Positions 9,316 to 17,478 of a stretch of DNA of 64,000 bases are shown piece by piece; within the stretch, counting starts at the first letter, position 1; each line of letters starts with the position of its first letter. The translations under genes were made by a program, and so were the position numbers. The notes under the pieces are model-generated. The model worked only from the letters and a program-made list of their open reading frames with translations. It had not been told where the DNA came from and searched no databases. The stretch comes from an uncultured Caulobacterales bacterium. Its GTDB lineage: Bacteria > Pseudomonadota > Alphaproteobacteria > Caulobacterales > Caulobacteraceae. The stretch lies in assembly GCA_903900155.1 (NCBI GenBank), contig CAIUMD010000114.1:62001-126000 (forward strand), in the 5' to 3' direction.

Positions 9316-10076
9316 TCGCCGCGCTGGCCCTGGCGGCGGCGATGGCCTCAACGCCGCCGCGTATCGTCATCGCCAGCGACTCCACCGCCGCCAACTACGG
9401 TCCGTCCCAGTATCCGCAGATGGGCTGGGGCATGGTGCTGAAGTGCTCGCTGGATCCGCGCGTCGAGGTCGTGAACCTGGCGCGCGGCGGCCGCTCGACC
9501 AAGACCTTCATCGAGGAGGGTCTTTGGGACCAACTGGTCGCCCAGGTTCGGCCCGGCGACACCGTCCTGATCCAGTTCGGCCACAACGACGCCGACACCA
9601 AGAAGATCGTCCGCTTCACCGATCCGAACGGTGCCTACGACGTCAATCTGCGCCGCTTCGTGGCCGATGTTCGGGCCAAGGACGCCACGCCCGTGCTGGT
9701 CACGCCCATGGCCCGCTGGCTGTGGGAGAACGGCGCGCCCAAGGACGCCCATGCGGCCTATGCGGCTACGATCCACCGCGTGGCGGCCGACCTAAAGGTC
9801 CCGCTGGTCGACCTGGACGGCGACATGATGGCGGCGCTGAAGGCGAGGGGGCAGCTGGCCTCGCGCGGGCTCTACATGCAGTACCAGCCCTATGACGGGA
9901 TCGCCCGCTTCCCGGAGGGGATCAAGGACGACACCCACATCAACGAGCAGGGCGCGCGCCTCGGCGCAGCGCTGGTCGCCACGCGCCTGGCCAAGCTGAA
10001 GCTGGCGCTCTCGCGCTTCGTCCATCCCGCGCCGCTGGACAACCAGGCGCGGCTGGGCGGCCCCAGCTGCCCCTGA
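9312..10076 (+). CDS. GDSL/SGNH rhamnogalacturonan acetylesterase (CE12-like), first copy
   Basis: The GTG at 9312 overlaps the lldD stop by 4 bp and gives 254 residues. The first 16 or so residues form a short hydrophobic leader ([12 protein letters not shown]). The SGNH blocks are present: [13 protein letters not shown] with the likely nucleophile Ser24, [20 protein letters not shown], and [10 protein letters not shown] with the Asp/His pair. The family removes acetyl groups from rhamnogalacturonan I, exposing the backbone to lyases. An open frame runs far upstream of this start but it is antiphase to lldD and not coding. The last 20 residues look unrelated to the family and may be read-through into decayed sequence. 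Confidence 0.85.
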   Translation: MIAALALAAAMASTPPRIVIASDSTAANYGPSQYPQMGWGMVLKCSLDPRVEVVNLARGGRSTKTFIEEGLWDQLVAQVRPGDTVLIQFGHNDADTKKIVRFTDPNGAYDVNLRRFVADVRAKDATPVLVTPMARWLWENGAPKDAHAAYAATIHRVAADLKVPLVDLDGDMMAALKARGQLASRGLYMQYQPYDGIARFPEGIKDDTHINEQGARLGAALVATRLAKLKLALSRFVHPAPLDNQARLGGPSCP

Positions 10077-10222
10077 CCAAGGACGGTGAAGGACGTGCTC
10101 GTCGTCTCCAGCGCCGACAAGGTGGCGCTGACCCTGAAGCCGACGAAGGGCTCGCGCCTGCGCATCGCCCTGACAGAACCGACGGTGGACCGTGACGCCT
10201 TCATCCCGGATACGGAAGGGGG
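10077..10222. other. Short non-annotated gap with coding-like remnant
   Basis: The gap lies between the convergent acetylesterase and PL22 genes. From about 10086 a plus-strand frame starting GTG reads plausibly protein-like for about 45 codons (for example RLRIALTEPTVDR) before it runs antisense into the lyase gene. I do not recognise the family. It could be a remnant of a domain formerly fused to the esterase. No convincing terminator hairpin was found here. Confidence 0.3.
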
Positions 10223-11563
10223 CTACTGCGCCTTCGCCACCTCCACCGCATACACCTGGCTCTGGCCATGCATGTTCGAGCGGAACACCAGCCACTTGTT
10301 GTCCGGCGTGAAGTTCACGTTCGGCTCCAGGCGGTAGTCGTGGCCGCGCATGTCGACCAGACGCTCGGAGTCCAGCACGCCCGGCGCGATCAGGTGCTCG
10401 GCCCCCGGCGCGTGGATGCCCGCCACGTCCGGCACGGTGCGGGGCTTGAGCAGCACGATCCACTTCCCGTCCGGCGCATGGGCGACCATCTCGCTGTCGC
10501 CGCCGTCGCCGGCGAACAGCTTGCCGTCCGACGATGAGTTGAAGTGCACCGACCAGTCGTTGCGCTGCACGTGCAGCCCGTTGCGCTTGCCGGTGGCGAC
10601 CTCGTAGCCGGCGACCCAGAAGTCCTCGCCGCGCGGGGTCTGCAGATCGTACCAGACGGTCTTGCCGTCGGCGCTGAACCACTCGTGGCCAGCGATCTCC
10701 ATGTTCATGGTCCGAGTGTGGATCTTGGTTGGCTGATCGCCCGCCTTGTCGGTCCGGATCAGCCACAGGCGGTCGACCTTGTGCCAGGGACCCTCGTGGC
10801 AGAACATCAGCAGGCCCGGATCGGTCGGAGAGAACTGCAGGTGGTTCAGCCAGTCGGTGGCCTGGTGGACGACCTTGCGCTCGCCGGTCACCGTGTTGAT
10901 CGTGAAGATCTCCATCGGGATGCGGCTGTCCAGGCGGGCGTTCAACTGCACCTCGCGGCCCTCGGCATAGGACAACTCCTTGCCGTCGGCGCTCTTCACG
11001 TCGTCGGGATTGCGGGGCAGCGCGTCCATCATGTTGGGCGGGATCGGCACGTCATTGCGCACCACCACGCCGGCCAGCAGGGTCTCGTCGGCATTGATGG
11101 TCTGCAAGCTGCCGCGATCCATCTTGGCGACTTCGCGGACCGCCTTGGTATAGGGATCGACCGCCATTACGGCCTTCGAACCGCCGGGGTTATCGGTCAG
11201 CGACTTCTCGTAATAGACCGAGCCGGTCTTGCGGCCCACATACAGCAGCCGGACCTTGCCCTCGACGATTTTGGTCAGGGCGCGGGTCTTGAGGTCCATG
11301 GCCACGATGCCGGTGGGCGTGGCGAAGACCAGCCGGTCACCCTTGGGCGTGTAGCCGTTGTAGTTGAAGTACAGGCTGGAGCTGCCGGGCTCGCGCGACA
11401 GGCGGACGATCCGGTGGCCGGTGGTCTTGTCCACCCACTCCAGCGGTGGCTCGGGCGCGTCGGGCCTGCCCAGGGTCATGACGTCCTGCGCGGCCGCGCC
11501 GCTCACAAAGCAAGAAGGGGCCAGGAGCAGGGCGGCCAGACCGCCAAGAACGAACGACTTCAT
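10223..11563 (-). CDS. PL22-family oligogalacturonate/oligorhamnogalacturonan lyase
   Basis: A 446-residue protein with a signal peptide ending in GAAAQ (about residue 26). The rest is a seven-bladed propeller with PL22 signatures: LSREPGSSSLYFNYNGYTPK, CHEGPWHKVDRLWLI, GHEWFSADGKTVWYDLQTP, and a WSVHFNSSSDGKLFAGDGG segment. The His residues of GHEW and SVHFN are the probable Mn2+ ligands by analogy with Yersinia oligogalacturonate lyase. It degrades unsaturated or saturated oligosaccharides released from pectin. The ATG overlaps the stop of the PL11 gene by 4 bp. The signal peptide argues for periplasmic action, whereas classical Ogl is cytoplasmic. Confidence 0.85.
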   Translation of the reverse strand: MKSFVLGGLAALLLAPSCFVSGAAAQDVMTLGRPDAPEPPLEWVDKTTGHRIVRLSREPGSSSLYFNYNGYTPKGDRLVFATPTGIVAMDLKTRALTKIVEGKVRLLYVGRKTGSVYYEKSLTDNPGGSKAVMAVDPYTKAVREVAKMDRGSLQTINADETLLAGVVVRNDVPIPPNMMDALPRNPDDVKSADGKELSYAEGREVQLNARLDSRIPMEIFTINTVTGERKVVHQATDWLNHLQFSPTDPGLLMFCHEGPWHKVDRLWLIRTDKAGDQPTKIHTRTMNMEIAGHEWFSADGKTVWYDLQTPRGEDFWVAGYEVATGKRNGLHVQRNDWSVHFNSSSDGKLFAGDGGDSEMVAHAPDGKWIVLLKPRTVPDVAGIHAPGAEHLIAPGVLDSERLVDMRGHDYRLEPNVNFTPDNKWLVFRSNMHGQSQVYAVEVAKAQ

Positions 11564-13533
11564 TGCGACGCCTTACGAGTGACGATGGCCTGGGGCTTGG
11601 GCGACGTCATGCCTTCGCCCAGGTGGAAGCTGGTGTGCGGCGGCTGATTGTAGGCGGTGTTCTGCCAGGCGATCGAGACGCGGTACTGCGGGTCGTGCAT
11701 CAGCGTCACCAGCCGGCGCTCGGTGGGGTAGGGCGTGGCGTAGATCCGCAGGGATTGGTTGTCCTCGGCCCGCCAGATCACCTCTTCGCGCCAGTCGCCG
11801 AAGAGGTCGGCCGACAGGGCCGGGGTGGCCTTGGTGCCGTTGTTAGAGGTCATGCCCTCGGCGGTCAGCAGGGGCGTCGTCTGGCCGGTCTTCCAGTCCC
11901 ACTTGCTGATCTGGTTCTTGTCCAGCAGCTCGCGCAGGTCGTCGCCGTCCCACCAGATCGCGAAGTTCACCTGGCGCGGATGCTTCACGCCGTCGATGGC
12001 CTTGCCCTGGGCGGTGTAGAGCGCTTCCTGGTTGGTGCCCCAGGCCTCGTCGCCGGGGAAGCGCGGGTCGATGTCGGCGGCCAAGCCCCGGCCGGCGTCC
12101 TTGTCGGCCGGCGTGCTCCACAGCACCTTGCCGGTCCTGGCGTCCAGCATGGCCGCGCCGATGCCGCCGTTGCTCTTGGGGCTCTCGTGGACGCCGAACC
12201 TCTCCAGGCCCGGATGGGTGGGATCCAGATCCCCGACATGCATGGCGTCGCCGTGGAACAGGCGGGCGCTCCACAGGCCCTTGCCGTTGTCGTCCACGGT
12301 CATCGAGCCATAGACGATCTCGTCGCGACCATCGCCGTCGACATCGGCGACGCTGAGCTGGTGGTTGCCCTGGCCGCCGAACGCCTCGTTGCCCGGCGCG
12401 GCGCTGTCGAAGAACCAACGCGGGGTCAGCTTGCCGTCTCGGAAGTCCCAGGCCGCCAGGGTCGAACGGCCATAGTAACCGCGGGCCATGACGATGCTGG
12501 GCCGCTGGCCGTCCAGATAGGCCGTGCCGGCCAGGAAACGGTCGGAGCGGTTGGCGTAGCCGTCGCCCCAGATCTCGGTCATCTGCTCGACGCTGGGCGC
12601 GTCGGTGCGCGGATCGCGCGGCGGAGCGTAGGGGGCGCTGGCCAGGGCCTTGCCGGTCGCGCCCTCGAAGACGGTCAGATATTCGGGGCCCTTGAGGATA
12701 CGGCCCTGGACCTTGGCGACCTTGGTCCCGTCGGGCGCGATGAAGGCGCCGGTGCGGTCGGCCTGCGGACGCTCGCCGCCGCTCTCGCGCCAGTCGGCAT
12801 TGGCGTCGCCCAGCACCCTCCCGGTCCCGTCGATCACACCATCGCTGGTTCTCATAGCCAGCTCGGCCTTGCCGTCGCCGTCATAGTCGAAGACCTGGAA
12901 CTGGGTGTAGTGCGCCCCGGCCCGGATGTTGCGACCCAGGTCGATACGCCACAGGCGCTGGCCCTCCAGGGTGTAGGCGTCGAGATAGGCGTCGCCCGTG
13001 TAGCCGCCGAAGGCGTTGTCCTTGGAGTTGGTCGGGTCCCACTTCAGGATGATCTCGTAGCGCCCGTCGCCGTTCAGATCGCCGACGCTGGCGTCGTTGG
13101 CGGTGTAGGAATAGGCCTCGCCCGTGGGCGTCACGCCGGCGGGCGGCGGATCCAGCGGGATCGACAGGTAGCCGTCGGTCCAGACCTGAGCGGGGCGGCT
13201 GGCGGCGCCTTCCTTGCCCTTGGCGACCCGGCGGACCGTGTAGGCGCCCGCGCCGCCGATCTTGTCGATACCGCTCTTGTCGACGAAGTCCGTGCCGCCG
13301 GTCAGCGGCTTGGCGTTCAGCTTCGTCCCGTCCTTGTAGAGATTGAACGCCGCGCCGGCCGGATCGTCGCCCAGCAGCCGCCAGCTGACCAGCACCCCGC
13401 CATCCTTGGCCGGTACGGCGACGACGCCGCGATCCAGTGATTCCATCCAGCGGGGCGCGGCATGGGCCGCTCTCGGCGCCAGCAGCGCGATCCCGCATGC
13501 GGTCGCGACGAGAATCTTCTTCCTCGGAGTCAT
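11560..13533 (-). CDS. PL11 rhamnogalacturonan endolyase
   Basis: A 657-residue protein with a signal peptide (about 1-25, ending AHAA). It carries the PL11 layout: an N-terminal beta domain opening with MESLDRGVVAVPAKDGG, then an eight-bladed propeller with calcium loops DLNGDGRYE, DYDGDGKAE and DVDGDGRDE, and the LKWDPTNSKDN and MRTSDG motifs. It cleaves the Rha-GalUA linkages of rhamnogalacturonan I by beta-elimination. It is the promoter-proximal gene of a two-gene left-running unit with PL22 and is divergent from the TonB-dependent receptor. Confidence 0.9.
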   Translation of the reverse strand: MTPRKKILVATACGIALLAPRAAHAAPRWMESLDRGVVAVPAKDGGVLVSWRLLGDDPAGAAFNLYKDGTKLNAKPLTGGTDFVDKSGIDKIGGAGAYTVRRVAKGKEGAASRPAQVWTDGYLSIPLDPPPAGVTPTGEAYSYTANDASVGDLNGDGRYEIILKWDPTNSKDNAFGGYTGDAYLDAYTLEGQRLWRIDLGRNIRAGAHYTQFQVFDYDGDGKAELAMRTSDGVIDGTGRVLGDANADWRESGGERPQADRTGAFIAPDGTKVAKVQGRILKGPEYLTVFEGATGKALASAPYAPPRDPRTDAPSVEQMTEIWGDGYANRSDRFLAGTAYLDGQRPSIVMARGYYGRSTLAAWDFRDGKLTPRWFFDSAAPGNEAFGGQGNHQLSVADVDGDGRDEIVYGSMTVDDNGKGLWSARLFHGDAMHVGDLDPTHPGLERFGVHESPKSNGGIGAAMLDARTGKVLWSTPADKDAGRGLAADIDPRFPGDEAWGTNQEALYTAQGKAIDGVKHPRQVNFAIWWDGDDLRELLDKNQISKWDWKTGQTTPLLTAEGMTSNNGTKATPALSADLFGDWREEVIWRAEDNQSLRIYATPYPTERRLVTLMHDPQYRVSIAWQNTAYNQPPHTSFHLGEGMTSPKPQAIVTRKASQ

Positions 13534-13674
13534 AGACGCGCCCTCCCTGAAAGGCCTTACGCGATCCCGGGCCGCGTGTGGCGGCTTCTCTAAGAATCCG
13601 CGCCCGCCAAGGGGCGCGTCAGGATCGCTGAGGTTACATCACGAAACCTCGGTTATGTCTTCCCATAAATTGCG

Positions 13675-13702
13675 TTGACATCTCAATATATGGCACTACG
13701 GT
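13675..13702 (+). promoter_or_regulatory. Probable promoter of the TonB-dependent receptor gene
   Basis: Within the 286-base space between PL11 and the receptor gene (13534-13819), TTGACA at 13675-13680 and TACGGT at 13697-13702 are separated by 16 bases. They lie in an AT-rich patch of an otherwise GC-rich interval and point toward the receptor, leaving a leader of about 110 bases. Just upstream, TTATG and CATAA form a small inverted repeat (13653-13668) that could be an operator. A promoter for the divergent PL11 gene must also be here but was not resolved. Confidence 0.45.
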
Positions 13703-13819
13703 ATTTGTACTAATAATGCGCCGTCGAGTCCGATGCGGATCCGTGAGGTCCGTCGCGGTTCGGGAAGCGTGCGGAGCCGCGTGGGGACGGGGCTCCGGCC
13801 ATACAGGGAGGGACACTCT

Positions 13820-16800
13820 ATGCAGCTCACCAGGGCTCGCCGCCGCACGGCCGCCGCCACCGTTTCCATCCTGGCCTTGAGCGCCGGCGTCGCCATCAGC
13901 CAGCCGGCCCTGGCGCAGTCGTCGGCCCCGGCCAAGTCCGCCGGCGCCGAAGACAATACCGTCGAAGTGATCGTCGTCGGCGCCCGCGCCTCGCAGCAGT
14001 CGTCGATCCAGCGCAAGAAGCGCAGCAAGACGGCCCAGGACTCGATCGTCGCCGACGACGTCGGTTCGTTCCCGGACAGCAACGTCAACGAAGCCATGTC
14101 GCGCATCGCCGGCGTGGCCATCGAGCGTAACGGCTTCGGCGAAGGCGACGGCTTCGCCATTCGCGGCAACGGCGCCGACCTGACCCGCGTCGAACTGGAC
14201 GGCCTGGGCGTCGCCGCCTCGGGCTTCAGCCTGGCGACCAACCCGAACGGCGGCGACGGCCGCTCGGCCGACATGCGCGAGCTGCCCGCCGAGATGATCA
14301 AGAGCCTGGACGTCATCAAGGGCCAGACGGCCGACATGACGCCCGGCGGCCTGGGCGCCACGGTGCAGATCCAGACCCGCACGGGCCTCGACTTCAAGAA
14401 GCCCTTCATTTCGCTGCGCGGCGCGGCCGCCGGCAACACCCTGTCCAAGAAGTACGGGCCGGAGATCGGCGTCGTCGCCACGCGCAAGTTCTTCGACGAC
14501 CGCCTGGGCGTTATGGGCAACATCAACTCGACCAAGCGCTACAACGACAGCCACGCGCTCAACAGCGCCGGTTCGAACAACCAGCAGGGCTATACGCGCT
14601 TCGCCGACTTCGACAATTCGCCGGACAAGACCTGGGCCTATAACCCGGCGGCGACCACTGGTCCCGACGCCAGCACGCCGGTGGGCACGTGGGCCCTGGC
14701 CAGCGGTTCGGGCAATTTCAACGCTCCGACGCCGCTGGACATCGTCACCAAGTCGGCCAACGCCAAGACCAAGGCCGACTGTCTGGCCGCGTTCCCGCTG
14801 CTGACCGACGCCCAGCTGAACACCATCTCGCCGGGGACCAGCAACGCCAACCGCCAGGCGGCGCAGGCGGCGATGATCAACTCGCAGATCAGCTGCCTGA
14901 ACCAGTGGAACGACTACACGCCCAACCTGATCCGCGACCAGAACTGGTCGCAGTATGAGAAGCGGCTGGAGTGGGACCTGCGCCTGGACTACCGCGTCAC
15001 CGACAACCTGACGATCTTCGGCAAGTACCAGGTCGCCAACCGCAGCCAGCATGAGGACAACCGCCAGCGCACGCGGGGCGGCGTCACCTCGCTGGGCGTG
15101 GCGACCCTGAACCAGGTGACCTCGCCGCTGGTCACCAACACCTTCTATCCGACCGGCACGGTCAACCCGCTCTCGGCGGTCGCCGGCTCGGGCTACTACA
15201 TCTACAACAGCGGGATCCCGACGGGGGTGTCGGCGATCGACACGACGCCGGGGACGGTGGTCACCAACAACTCGTTCCCGATCTACGGCATCGCCGCCAA
15301 TATCATTCCGGGCTCGATCAAGGTCGACAGCGCTCATCACCTGACCTCGTTGGACATCACCAACGCCGCTGTCGGCATCGACCACATCGAGAACACCCAG
15401 GACTGGAAGACCAACTACCTGACCTATGGCGCCGACTATGATCGCGGCCCATTGCACGCCGAGTTCCGGGGCGGTCGCACCGAGGCCAGCTACAGCCGTT
15501 ATGACCGTCGTTTCGCGCGCAGCTACACCTATGGCAACGCCACCATGACGGCGCTTGAGAACGGCATCTGGGACATCAAGACCCCGGCCGGCTACGACGA
15601 AACCAACATGACGAACTTCGTGCAGATGCTGGCGCCGACGGCGCCGGGCATGCCCAGCTACAGCGCTCTGTCGCGCCTGCAGTGGAACCCGCGGATCGTC
15701 GAGAGCGGCGAGGACCAGTACAAGCTCGACGTCAGCTATCTGGTCGACGACAAGGTCCCGTTCTTCACCCGCTTCAAGATCGGCGGCTTCTATCGTGAGG
15801 CCAACACCAACTCGTGGGGCGCCGGCGGCTACACGCCCTCGGCTGGGGTGTTCGTGCCGACCATGGCCCTGCGCAGCGACGTCCGCGCCTGCGAGAACCT
15901 GCCGACGACGACGGCGGCCAATTCCTGCGTCTACGGCTATGCGCCCAACCCGACCACCGGCAACACCTTCTTGTACGGCATCGAGACCGTGCCGCAGTCC
16001 AAGCTGATCTCGATCTTCCAGAACAGCCTGCAGGACAACTCCGGCGCCTTCATGCAGGGCTATAAAGGCGCCAAGGGCCTGACGGTCTGGGACAGCATCG
16101 ACGTGCCCACGGCCTTCAGCGAGCTGGCCAGCGCCGCCAACTACAACTTCGACTGCGTGAAGTCGTGCAAGGGCACTGACGGCAAGGTCTACGACCAGCC
16201 GGTCAACAAGGCGCTGGAGAAGTACACCTCGTGGTACTGGATGGCCGAGTTCGAGCAGCGGCTGCCGCTGAACATGGAGCTGAACGGCAATCTCGGCATG
16301 CGCATGCTGAAGACCCAGGTGTCGGGATCGGGCTATGTGGGCCTGACCTATACGCTGAAGACCCCTGCCTTCAACGCGGCCGATCCGACCAATCCGGCGG
16401 GCTTCACCAGCGCGACCTTCACCAAGCCGGTCAGCATCAACCGCGAATATACCGGCTGGATGCCGGCCTATAACGCCGCGCTGTGGACCATCCCTGACAA
16501 GCTGGTGATCCGCTATTCGTGGGCCAAGACCATCGCCCCGCCGCCGCTGACCCGCCTGTTCCCGGCCGGCTCGTGCACCTATGACGAACGCCGCGAAGGC
16601 TTCCAGGACAGTGACGGCAGCGAGCAGGACATGGCCTGCACCAACACCTTCGGCAATCCGGACCTCAAGCCCTACACGGCCACCAAGAACAACACCTCGA
16701 TCGAGTGGTACCCGAACCGCGACACCTCGTTCAGCCTGGCCTACTATCGCCAGAAGGTGCGGATCGGCGCGCCGGTCCAAGTGCCGTTGAAGAACGGCAA

Positions 16801-17461
16801 CATCTTCGCCGGCAGCGACGAGGTCGTCCCGGGCACCAGCAAGCGTCTGTCCGACTACGAGTTCGGCGTGAACACCTTCATCAACGGTCCGGGCTACGTG
16901 CAGTCGGGCTGGGAGTTCGTGGCGCGGACGGCCTTCACGTTCCTGCCGTGGGAGTTCAAGCACACGGGCGTGGACTTCAACATCTCGACCACCAAGTCGG
17001 GCACGGCGGCTGCCTATATCGATCCGCTGACCGCCGAGTCGCTGGATCCTGCCGGCCAGTCCAAGTACTTCGCCAACCTCGTGCTGTGGTACGACGACAA
17101 CGTCACCAAGATCCGCATCGCTTACCAGACCCGCGACCGGGTGCTGACCTGCATCTCGCCGTGCACCTCGACGGCCAGCTCGCCGGTCCGCAACTCGCCC
17201 AACACCAATGTCGGCAACTTCGTGGGCTTCCCGTACAATCCGGGCGAACCGCTCTATTCGGAAAAGTACGAGTACCTGGACGCCAAGATTTCGCGGAAGA
17301 TCAATCCGAACCTCGAAATCTATGCGGAAGGCCGGAACCTGCTGAACGCCGCGCGTCTCAGCGTCGGCTCCGAACGGGCCGGCTTCGCCAACGCCCCGAA
17401 CCCCTGGTCGGTGCAGTTCGGCGGGTCGCGCTTCGCGGTCGGCTTCGTCTACAAGAACTAG
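13820..17461 (+). CDS. TonB-dependent outer-membrane receptor for pectin oligosaccharides
   Basis: Starting at the ATG at 13820, which has a GGGAGGGA ribosome site in front, the product is 1213 residues. A signal peptide ends near PALAQ, then a TonB-box-like VEVIVVGARAS, the plug domain (residues about 65-200, with FAIRGNGADLTRVELDG) and a large beta barrel ending in an aromatic-rich strand and terminal Asn. It should import oligosaccharides across the outer membrane using TonB energy. It lies among rhamnogalacturonan lyases, so rhamnogalacturonan I fragments are the likely cargo. It is followed after 17 bp by the PL26-type gene. An earlier in-frame ATG at 13733 is rejected because the signal peptide would be buried. 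Confidence 0.92.
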   Translation: MQLTRARRRTAAATVSILALSAGVAISQPALAQSSAPAKSAGAEDNTVEVIVVGARASQQSSIQRKKRSKTAQDSIVADDVGSFPDSNVNEAMSRIAGVAIERNGFGEGDGFAIRGNGADLTRVELDGLGVAASGFSLATNPNGGDGRSADMRELPAEMIKSLDVIKGQTADMTPGGLGATVQIQTRTGLDFKKPFISLRGAAAGNTLSKKYGPEIGVVATRKFFDDRLGVMGNINSTKRYNDSHALNSAGSNNQQGYTRFADFDNSPDKTWAYNPAATTGPDASTPVGTWALASGSGNFNAPTPLDIVTKSANAKTKADCLAAFPLLTDAQLNTISPGTSNANRQAAQAAMINSQISCLNQWNDYTPNLIRDQNWSQYEKRLEWDLRLDYRVTDNLTIFGKYQVANRSQHEDNRQRTRGGVTSLGVATLNQVTSPLVTNTFYPTGTVNPLSAVAGSGYYIYNSGIPTGVSAIDTTPGTVVTNNSFPIYGIAANIIPGSIKVDSAHHLTSLDITNAAVGIDHIENTQDWKTNYLTYGADYDRGPLHAEFRGGRTEASYSRYDRRFARSYTYGNATMTALENGIWDIKTPAGYDETNMTNFVQMLAPTAPGMPSYSALSRLQWNPRIVESGEDQYKLDVSYLVDDKVPFFTRFKIGGFYREANTNSWGAGGYTPSAGVFVPTMALRSDVRACENLPTTTAANSCVYGYAPNPTTGNTFLYGIETVPQSKLISIFQNSLQDNSGAFMQGYKGAKGLTVWDSIDVPTAFSELASAANYNFDCVKSCKGTDGKVYDQPVNKALEKYTSWYWMAEFEQRLPLNMELNGNLGMRMLKTQVSGSGYVGLTYTLKTPAFNAADPTNPAGFTSATFTKPVSINREYTGWMPAYNAALWTIPDKLVIRYSWAKTIAPPPLTRLFPAGSCTYDERREGFQDSDGSEQDMACTNTFGNPDLKPYTATKNNTSIEWYPNRDTSFSLAYYRQKVRIGAPVQVPLKNGNIFAGSDEVVPGTSKRLSDYEFGVNTFINGPGYVQSGWEFVARTAFTFLPWEFKHTGVDFNISTTKSGTAAAYIDPLTAESLDPAGQSKYFANLVLWYDDNVTKIRIAYQTRDRVLTCISPCTSTASSPVRNSPNTNVGNFVGFPYNPGEPLYSEKYEYLDAKISRKINPNLEIYAEGRNLLNAARLSVGSERAGFANAPNPWSVQFGGSRFAVGFVYKN

Positions 17462-17478
17462 GTCAGGGAGTAGGCCGC

